Origin: Apis mellifera
Lineage: Eukaryota > Arthropoda > Insecta > Hymenoptera > Apidae
NCBI RefSeq assembly: GCF_003254395.2
Contig: NC_037648.1
Span: 6,506,135 to 6,570,134 of the forward strand
Reading direction: 5' to 3'
Length of the DNA stretch: 64,000 bases
Part shown: piece by piece, positions 55,943-64,000 of the stretch
Position numbering within the stretch: position 1 is the stretch's first letter
Layout: each line of letters begins with the position of its first letter
The notes under the pieces: generated by a model
What the model saw: the letters and a program-made list of their open reading frames with translations, nothing else
Database searches by the model: none
Told to the model about the DNA's origin: nothing
Made by a program: the position numbers and the translations under genes

Positions 55943-56096
55943 ATGGCAACGGAGAAGGATTTAATTAATGGTATTTATTAAAATTGAAAATGTATAAAAT
56001 ATTCATAATTTTTAATTAAAAAATATTTTATTACATATAATTAATTTATAAACTGCTTTTAATTAATTTTTATCACACATACACACACACATATAC

Positions 56097-56162
<66 letters not shown>

Positions 56163-56936
56163 TTATTTATATGATATAAAATTTTTATAAGTAACTTATA
56201 TAGTTTTTTTTATATTATTCAATTTATTTCCTCTATAGCTATATGTTATTTACAACATAAAAATTAATAATTAATATTAGTAATAATATTATATAATTAA
56301 TTATTGTATAATTCCTATTATTAAAGAAATGAATTTGATAATAACAGATGTTATAATAAACATTGTTTTATTTTCTGAATATATAGAAAAACAAATATTA
56401 ATATCAAAAAATATATTTATATTTTAGAATTAATTTAATTTCATCTAATTATATTTAAATTTTCTTTAATTAGTAAATTTATTTGTAAATTTATTTCAGC
56501 AGTCAGAGAATCACTTAAAGCTGATGGAGATCTAGGTCGTATAAAAGCTGAAATGCGCACAGAAGTTATAAAATTATTAGATAATTCAAATAAAGGAAAT
56601 AAAACAAAGCTTCCAAAGCCACCTCTAGATATTATATTTTTAAATGAACTTATCAGAGAATATTTAGATTGGATGGGATATAAGTATAGCTCTACTGTAT
56701 TTATTTCAGGTATTTAATAATGTACTTTATATGCAATATAATATATTACAAAAATTAATTTTTTTACAAAATTATACTTAAAAATAATCTTTATTTTAGA
56801 ATGTGACTTATCAAAGCAACCTCTTGATAGGTCTTTGCTTTTGCAAAGTTTAGGACTAAAGGAAAGTGAGAATAGTACAAAATTACCATTGCTGTGTAAT
56901 ATTGTAGAAACATTTAAGAATTTAAAAAGTACATAA
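55943..56936 (+). CDS. CEP20: CEP20/FOPNL (FOR20) centrosomal LisH protein (3 exons, 124 aa)
   Basis: Exons: 55,943-55,970 (MATEKDLIN plus one base, donor ggtatt), 56,500-56,709 and 56,800-56,936, totalling 375 nt in continuous frame. The protein has LKADGDLGRIKAEMRTEV (FOP/FOR20 N-terminal dimerisation type), then FLNELIREYLDWMGYKYSST and VFISE, a LisH motif at about residues 53-80, and a PLDR then LPLLCNIVETF tail. These match vertebrate FOPNL (LGHLKARIRAEV, NELIREYLE-KY, PLDR, IPLLYGIL). Vertebrate family members act at centriolar satellites and basal bodies in ciliogenesis. The vertebrate protein is ~174 aa and has a disordered C-terminal extension that is absent here. The exon 2 acceptor is CAGCAG. 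Poly(A) signals AATAAA lie at 56,967 and 57,007. The gene is tail-to-tail with RBBP6. Confidence 0.93.
56085..56155. repeat. (TA)n-rich microsatellite in CEP20 intron 1
   Basis: CA repeats (acacacacaca) grade into a long TA run, a compound microsatellite of ~70 bp. Confidence 0.9.
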
Positions 56937-57736
56937 ATATATGAAATTATATATTGGTATAATATGAATAAAAATTTAAGACTAAGTACTAAACACACAT
57001 ATTGTGAATAAACAAAAAAAAAAATATATGTTTTCAAACTCAAATTTTATGATTAAATTAAAATTTAGGTGATTTATTTGAATTTTCTTTTTAAAAATTT
57101 TATAGAATATATATAGTTTTATTATATGAAATCATTTCTAATATTTTGTAAAACGAAAACAAGAATGAATTAAAAGAATTTCGTCTTTTTATTTCATGAC
57201 GTCTTTTACATATTGACATTAGATTATGAAAGTACAATATAATGCTGAGATATTGGAGATCTTAAATATAATTGCTGTTCTCTAAAAGTATTGTATTGAA
57301 TTCCTTAAAGATATTATCTACTGAATGCTATAATGTACATCAGTTATTGTAATGAATTTACTTACAGCATTTGAGAGGTGTAATTAGAATATAGACAATC
57401 ATGTAAAGGCCTTAATAATTTTCAAAATTAAATACAAGTTAAATGTCATACTTAATTACCCATTCCTTATTTTATTAAATTTTTCAATCAAAAATTATTA
57501 ACTATTAATAATAAGTAATGAATTAGTTCAAATTTAATATGTTCAAATTAATTTTGAACACTGAATAATATTGTAAATATAGAATAAAACATCTACATCA
57601 TTTCTTAGATATCAGATAACAATTTCAATTTTATGTATATAATTGTAAATAATTCTGGCAGAGAATCTTACATTAAAAAGCATTCATAAAGAAAAATTAC
57701 TGTCAGAATTTAAAATATTAAAGACATCTAATGATG
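56937..57736. other. Convergent 3' UTRs of CEP20 (+) and RBBP6 (-)
   Basis: Plus-strand AATAAA at 56,967 and 57,007 can end CEP20. A minus-strand AATAAA at plus 57,188-57,193, and TTTATT-type words near 57,470, can end RBBP6. The two 3' UTRs lie close, with possible overlap of read-through transcripts. Confidence 0.5.
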
Positions 57737-60700
57737 TCATTTGTGCTTTGATTTTTTCTTTTTTTTTGTTTGTTTGTTCCTACTTTTTGATTTTTTTGAC
57801 TTCTTTTTATGCTTTTCTTCATCAGTACTTGTTTCTGATGAATCTGAATATGAATCTGAATCAGAACTACTATCTTTTTTTATAGATTTTTTTTTCTTAT
57901 GTTTTTTATGTTTTTTCTTCTTTTTCTTATGTGATTCATCAGAACTATCAGAATCAGAAGTTGAAGTATCTGAGCTACTAGATGAATCTTCACTACTTGT
58001 AGATTTTGATCGTTTTTTAAGAGATTTAATGTCCATTTCTTTTTCCATATCTGGTTCATCAAGTTTAAGTTTCTTAGCAGGTAATGAAATTACTTTGCCA
58101 TCTTCACCATCTGATTCTGAATCTGAAGCACTATAATCAGGTTCAAAGCTAGCTTCATCAAGCATACTACGTTTACGATCAGATACAAGTCTTGGATTCT
58201 TCCTTTGTTTTTTTATAGGTTCCGTAACAGGAGGTTCAGGATTTTCATAATTTATTTTAGTTTCATTACCTTCAGGTTTGTCTTTTAAAACAATATTTTC
58301 TTTGTGCTTTTGTTTTTTCTCTAAATTTTTATCTTTATCTTTTTTATGTTTTTTTTCTTTTCGTTTTTTATGTTCTTTAGATTTACTTCTACTTCGATGC
58401 TCTTTTTTTCTTTTTTTATCTTCTTTAGTTTTTTTATCTCTACGCCTATCATCTTCTTCTTCTCTATTCTTCAAAAGACCTATCTTTGGAATATCATTTC
58501 TTTTAAATGTACAAGATGGTGTTCTTCCTCTTCTTTCTTTATCTCTATCTTTTTCTCTATCTTTATCTATTCTTTCCCCTTTAGAATCGTTACGGGTTGA
58601 TCTAAAATCTCCTCTAGAATCAATTCTTAGATCTCTTTCGGATCTTATATCATGTCTTTCATTTCTAAAATCATTTCTTTCTTTTGAACGATCACCTCGA
58701 TCTTTATTATCTCGTTTTCTATCATCAAGAAATACTTTACGTTCGCTTCCTGGTATAGACAATGATGAATCAACTCGTCTATCTAATAAAGGAGAAATTC
58801 TTTTATCTCTCGTATTTCTAGGGGATCGACTTCTAGATTGATTTTCACTCTTTGTTTCGCGTCTATCTAAAAAGCTTTTTATAGGACTAATTTTTCTTTC
58901 TTTGTTTTCATCCACTTTTTCACCTAGTCTTTCTTTGGCAGAAAGTCTTGTAGGTGAATAAGTTTCTGGTACAGGTTTGAATTTTGTCCGATCTAATTTA
59001 GCTTTTTTCACTGGTTCTGTAATTTCAACATTTCTTTCATTTCTTCCTACATTTATAGTAACGTTTACGCTTTTTCTTGGTTCTCTATTGGGTTCAACTT
59101 CAAGTACTTTAGGCTCTGGATTCTGATATAGTATTTTTCTACTTTCACTTATCTTTTTAATTTCAATAGGTCTAATAGCATTAATGGCCTTTTGAAAAAT
59201 AGCATTTTCTGCTCTTTTTAATACTTCTGATGTAACTACTTTTGTAGATTTAGGTTCATCTATTTGTATTTTTTCTATAGGAGATTCGCATACATCATCT
59301 GTTTTTTCTGTAGTTTCATCTCTTTCCCATTTAGAAAGTTCAGGCATTGGAGCTAAAAATTCATCTTTTTTTGGAGATTTTTCTTCTAATAAAGTACTTT
59401 TATCTTCTGCTTCATTTTCTGAAAGTAAAGAATATTTTTCTGTTATTACAGTATTTATTTCTGCATCATCTAATCCACTATAAAGACTATCAATAGGTTT
59501 GATTTCAGATTTTAATTCTGGAATTGGCTTAAAATTAGGATTAGGAGGATTTGTTCCAAATTCTGTATGATCAATTCTTTCTGGACTGGTTTCATGAAAT
59601 TCTGGAGGCTCCGGATTCATGGCTAAAGATTTATCTTCAAATTCTTCTTTAATTGATTCTTCAATAGCATTTTCAGTAGAAATACAAACTATTCTATTAT
59701 CAATATTTTCATCTTCATTAACAGGTTTTATTACATCAGTTTTTGTAGGTGATATGATCTCTTGTTTATTTTCTACTATTAATTCTTCATGTTCAACTGA
59801 TTTAGTACACTCGTCTTTTGCAATTTCTTTTTGTCCTGACTTCTTTTCTTTTTTCTTTTTCTTTTTCTTTTCTTTTTCATCATCTTTTTTCTTTTTCTTT
59901 TCTTTAATTTTTTTCTCTTTTTTCTTTTCTTCATTCTTTTCTTCATGATCTTTTTCTTTTTTCTTTGTACGTTCAGGTGATACATCTTTCATATCTATCC
60001 TAGATTTTTGTGAATAAGGTGTCGGACTTTTTCTATTTTTCTTTCGTTCCATGGAACGTCTTTCATAACGTTCATGTCGATCTCTATCTTTTTCAGATTC
60101 ATAATCTCTTTCACGTCTATCTTTTTCACGAGAACGATTTTTATCGTCTTGTTTGTGCCGATCTCTTTCTTCTCTATAACTAAAATAAAATAATATTAAT
60201 TATAATTAAATTATAATTTATAGATTTTACGGTTTTGATTTTATAATAAAATTAAATCAGTTCGATTATACTATTTATAAATATAATTAATTTTTTTTTC
60301 ATTATGTAAAAATAAATTATATATTAAATAACTTAATATAATAATCTAATGTAATAAATTATATTTTCATAATATACAAATAACTAAATGAAATATACAT
60401 ACCGATCTTTATCATAATCTTTTTTGTCTAAATGTCTATCGTCTTCTCGACGATCTCTAGTATGTCTATCATCTCGTTCTTTTTCTTTTTCTCTTCTATC
60501 ACGATCATCTTTTTCTCGTATTCTATCATCGTGATCTCTAGGTATTCCTTGTCTTTCACGATCTTCGCGATCTCTATTTAAAATCCTTCTATCCCTGTCA
60601 TCTCTTTCACGTAAACGATCATCTCGTTCACGTCCTCTAAAAAAAAAAAAAAAAAAAAAAAAAAGAATTTTTAATTTTTTTTATTTTTATTTATTATTTG

Positions 60701-61385
60701 ATGATTAAAATTTATTATTATCTAAATATTTAAATTAGCTTTATACCTGTCTTCTCTCAAAGATAATCTATCTCGATCTTCAGTATCATGATCTTTAAGA
60801 GAATGCTCACGATCTTCTTGATCTCTTAATAAACGTCGATCACGATCATCACGTAAAGATCTTTCAGAAAGTTCTATACCTGGTGGTGAAAGATCATAGT
60901 AGCCCTCTGTTCCAGGAGGTGCAACATCATCAAATCTTTTGTGAGGTACATCTCGTAAAGGACTACCAAAACGTTGGCTAGATGGTCCAGGATACCTGCT
61001 GACAAAAAATTCACAGAAGATATTTATATTTTTATTAAAATTTTCCAAAGTCATTTAAATTATGCATTATATTTGATTTATAAAAAATCAATTCTATATG
61101 AATTTTTTAATTTATAAATTATTAAAATTTAAAGTAGAATAAAAAATTGTTATACAATTATTTATATCCTATAAATTTAGGTTCATTTTATGAAGTTTAC
61201 AATTTTTATTCATATTTTTTTGACATATATTTTATAAAGTATGTTATTTTGTTTAATTATATATATATTTATTAATAATTATTTATTAATTCTAGAGCAA
61301 AAAGTTACAATTCAATATTTCATCTAAGTGTTATTTATTTAAAAAAAAGTTGATTTTACCGTTTCTTTTGCTTACTATGAAAGTG
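57737..61385 (-). CDS. RBBP6: RBBP6/SNAMA-type E3 ubiquitin ligase homologue, C-terminal part (5' end outside window)
   Basis: Exons (minus): 61,385-61,360 (26-nt microexon), 60,998-60,747, 60,636-60,403, 60,179-57,737; together 985 codons including the stop, all in phase. The visible part has Arg/Asp/Glu-rich repeats, a Lys/Glu-rich block, and long Ser/Lys/Glu stretches. The identifying feature is DEASFEPDYSASDSESD near the C-terminus, matching vertebrate RBBP6 (DEAAFEPDYNESDSES), followed by a KKKKHKKHKKKK tail like the vertebrate lysine/histidine-rich end. RBBP6 family proteins have N-terminal DWNN, zinc-knuckle and RING domains and act in pre-mRNA 3' processing and p53/pRb binding; those domains would lie beyond 64,000 and are not seen. 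The ATG at 60,052 is internal to the last exon, whose frame is open to its acceptor at 60,180, so it is not the start. The call rests on one conserved motif plus overall architecture. Confidence 0.75.
60639..60664. repeat. A26 homopolymer forming the polypyrimidine tract of an RBBP6 acceptor
   Basis: 26 consecutive A on plus (T26 on minus) directly precede the AG of the acceptor for exon 60,636-60,403. It is a length-unstable tract placed exactly where splicing strength depends on it. Confidence 0.95.
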
Positions 61386-62844
61386 CTATAAAAAATTAAA
61401 ACCTTTATAGTAAAGCTGAAAAGATAAAAGAATAAAATTACCTATTATCAAATTATTGTCTAATATGTCATAAAAACGAAAAATAAATAAATCAACATTT
61501 ATAACTTCAAATACATTATGAACATAAAAATTATATAATGATTTTATTCATTAAATCATTATATTGCATATTTTACTCACCAATAGTACCATATACAATA
61601 TAAATATTATTATATATTGTTATATTCTGATAAATATATTATACAATATATTTTTAATTTTTGATAATTTTCTTAAGAATATTTTATGACTGAGTATAGC
61701 TCTGAAAACAAACAAAAGGAAATTTTCTTATGTTACAAATGTTGATTTGGCCCTGAATTCACCTGATTCAGAAACCATGCAGTCTGTCAATCAGCTGGGT
61801 AGCTTCCACAATCTCCAAATTGGTCCTTGCTGTATACTTTTTTCCTTGTTTCTCTCTTCTTCTTTCACTTTTTGGTTATTTGTATATTTCATAACTTAAT
61901 GTCATTATGTACATACAAATAATATCTTATATGCATGCAAATTACAAAATCAATCATTCAATAATAATAACTAATTACAAAAAAGGAAATTAATATAAAT
62001 ATTTGTGTTATTTTTATAAAAATATTTCCTTACTTTGCATATATCATTACATTTTCTTTGCAAATAATACTATTATAACGATCTTAAAAGAAAATATAAT
62101 TAAAAATTACAAAGTTAAAAATATTTATCTTTCTATAATAAAAAGCAAAGCTTAGTATTAGTATATAGCTTAACAATAATTAACTTGTATATTATGAACT
62201 TATTTCAGCATAAAAAAGTAATAAAATTTTAAAATTTTCAACAATATGCTTAATGCATATAAAAGTAACACTTGTAAAAAAATTCAAGTAAATTTCCCAT
62301 TTATAAAAATTTACTAATATTATAAATTCGTATGAATATAAAAAAAAAATGATTCTATAAAACATAATTCAAATAACCTAATAATGCGAGACATTAATGT
62401 CTATTCGCACTCATTCCATTATTATCAACATAATATAATTTAATAAATTCATTCTTTAATAAAGAATAATTTTAATATTTTAAATTCAATATAGTACTTA
62501 CGAATGCTGATCAGAATTACAGTATTCGAAAATAATTTTAAATTTTTATACTTTCAATATAAAAGTATAAATATTAATATGAATTATTAAGATAAATTAT
62601 CCCTCTTATCCGACTTTAATCAATCGAAAAAAAATGATTTTTAACAATTACTATATATGTTAATATTATATTATTATTATATTTTATATATAAATAACAA
62701 ATATTATATATATATATAAATACATATATATATATATGCATATATATTTTTATTTTATTTACAACATAAATAAATAATATTATTGGATTAATCATTTAAA
62801 GTTTGATCTCATAAAGCTCGATTAAGAGGGAATCTATTGTGTGA

Positions 62845-62881
<37 letters not shown>

Positions 62882-63446
62882 ATTAATTGATTATGTGATT
62901 GTTTACACCAATTTTTTAGTTATATAAATGAAAATTTCAATTATTACTTATTATAGATAATAAAATATTGAATTTGTATAGTATCAGTTTTCTAAATCAT
63001 ATTTTGTAAGCTGATACATTAATATTGCATGATTTAACAATACAAAGAAAATTATTATTGAAGAACATGAAATTAGAAAGGATCATTAATAATAAGATTT
63101 TCTTTATTTCATTTACTACATTATATTATTGTAATTAATAATCTTATATATAAAATATAAATATATAAATTTTTAATTTATTGCACTATATTATTATAAA
63201 TTTTTTAAAATAATATTTATACAATTATTTTTTGAATTATTTTAAAATAAAATTAATGAAAATAAATATTATTTTCTTATTTACACTTATTTTCATTAAT
63301 ATTAGATCCTTTCAATTAAATGTTTTCCAATTTACATGAAAATTTTGAATTATACGAGCATAAAAAAATTATATATTATTTCAAAATTTATTTCATGTTA
63401 ATTGCTTCATTTTTAGAAATGTTTTTTGTTTTTTAATTTAGTAATT

Positions 63447-63497
<51 letters not shown>

Positions 63498-64000
63498 GTA
63501 TAAAAAAATTAAATTTTTTAAATTAATGGAAACATTTAAAATATAGAATAGACATATTAAATACAATATTTTAAAAATATAAAAACATATTTTAATATAA
63601 GAAAAAATTAATTTATCACAAAATAAATTGATTTTCAAATATTAGAATTATAAGTTAATTTGGTGCCTTTTTAAAATAAAGTTATTATTTACTTAAAAAG
63701 AAATAATTTTTTTAAAAATTTATATTTTTTGAAACATTCGCCACTATTTTCGGTTATCATTATAAATTCGTATTTAATCATTTTTAATTTTTCAAAATTA
63801 TAAAAAAAATATAAAAAAAATATATAAAAAAAATTCTTTTTCAAATCTCTCGACAAAATGATTCGAATAGATGATAATCAAATAAAACAAAGAGAATAAT
63901 TCATATGTAGGAGAATTTATTTGTTCGAAAAAATATTTTTTATTTTTTTTTAAAAAAAATTTTGAAAAATAGCTGAAATTTACTGTATTTGATAATAATA
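61386..64000 (-). other. RBBP6 intron (probable) to window end, with one complex island
   Basis: If the microexon is right, everything from 61,386 on is intron of the same gene unless further exons were missed. I found none with clear coding character. An island at 61,740-61,870 is much less AT-rich. (TA)n runs lie at 62,846-62,878 and 63,449-63,492. Confidence 0.45.

Noticed and set aside
56714..57043. 109-codon minus-strand ORF antisense to CEP20 exon 3
   Set aside because: Antisense to a conserved coding exon and its 3' UTR; composition-driven.
57741..58841. Plus-strand ORFs (131, 187, 84 aa) rich in Phe/Ser/Leu
   Set aside because: They are antisense shadows of the RBBP6 Lys/Ser/Arg-rich last exon.
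60052..60052. ATG at 60,052 as the start of a separate 771-aa gene
   Set aside because: The reading frame is open further upstream to an acceptor at 60,180 and joins in phase to three more exons with the same composition.
1..64000. tRNA, rRNA, CRISPR array, phage or bacterial defence system
   Set aside because: No tRNA B-box with cloverleaf, no rRNA words, no direct repeats with spacers; the repeats are eukaryotic microsatellites and the genes have insect introns.

Overview
This is eukaryotic DNA, most likely from a honeybee-type insect (Apis or a close relative). It is extremely AT-rich (most intergenic DNA looks above 80% A+T) and full of (TA)n microsatellites. Small exons are separated by AT-rich GT-AG introns, and it carries RR-2 chitin-binding cuticle protein genes. 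I saw no prokaryotic operon, CRISPR array, phage, intact transposon, rRNA or tRNA gene. Species assignment is inferred from composition and gene content, not from a database match.

Left half (1-28,050): a cuticular protein (CPR, RR-2) cluster. The 4-codon first exon and promoter of one CPR gene lie at the left edge on the minus strand, with the rest outside the window. Complete CPR genes follow at 5,706-6,646 (+), 17,882-19,598 (-) and 26,292-27,962 (-). All four have a TATA box, an arthropod-type initiator and a first coding exon of exactly four codons ending in Lys, then a phase-0 intron. Long AT-rich gaps of roughly 6 to 11 kb between the genes hold islands of more complex sequence that look like cis-regulatory DNA. 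The most striking is a CpG-rich island at 10,541-10,748 with two Grainyhead-type sites. An ~800 bp (ATATT)n satellite sits at 13.4-14.2 kb.

Right half (28,050-64,000): conserved housekeeping and signalling genes, reconstructed here exon by exon because most exons are shorter than a typical ORF cutoff. They are an Ashwin homologue (33,413-36,326, minus, 4 exons, 161 aa), a Popeye-domain (Bves/POPDC) cAMP-binding membrane protein (40,151 to ~54.7 kb, minus, with two alternative C-terminal exons), CEP20/FOPNL (55,943-56,936, plus, 3 exons, 124 aa), and the C-terminal ~984 codons of the RBBP6/SNAMA E3 ligase homologue (57,737-61,385, minus, continuing beyond the window). Bves and CEP20 are head-to-head over a ~1.2 kb shared upstream region. 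CEP20 and RBBP6 are tail-to-tail.

Functionally the two halves are unrelated. The left half makes secreted cuticle matrix proteins. The right half encodes an RNA-ligase-complex subunit candidate (Ashwin), a cAMP-effector membrane protein (Bves), a centriolar satellite/basal body protein (CEP20) and an RNA-processing ubiquitin ligase (RBBP6). The most noteworthy observations are the Bves alternative termini (both ending in class-I PDZ-ligand-like tripeptides), a 26-nt RBBP6 microexon, the uniform 4-codon first exons of the CPR genes, and the CpG/Grainyhead island. All splice sites are read by eye from GT/AG context, reading-frame continuity and family knowledge; no alignment or RNA evidence was available.
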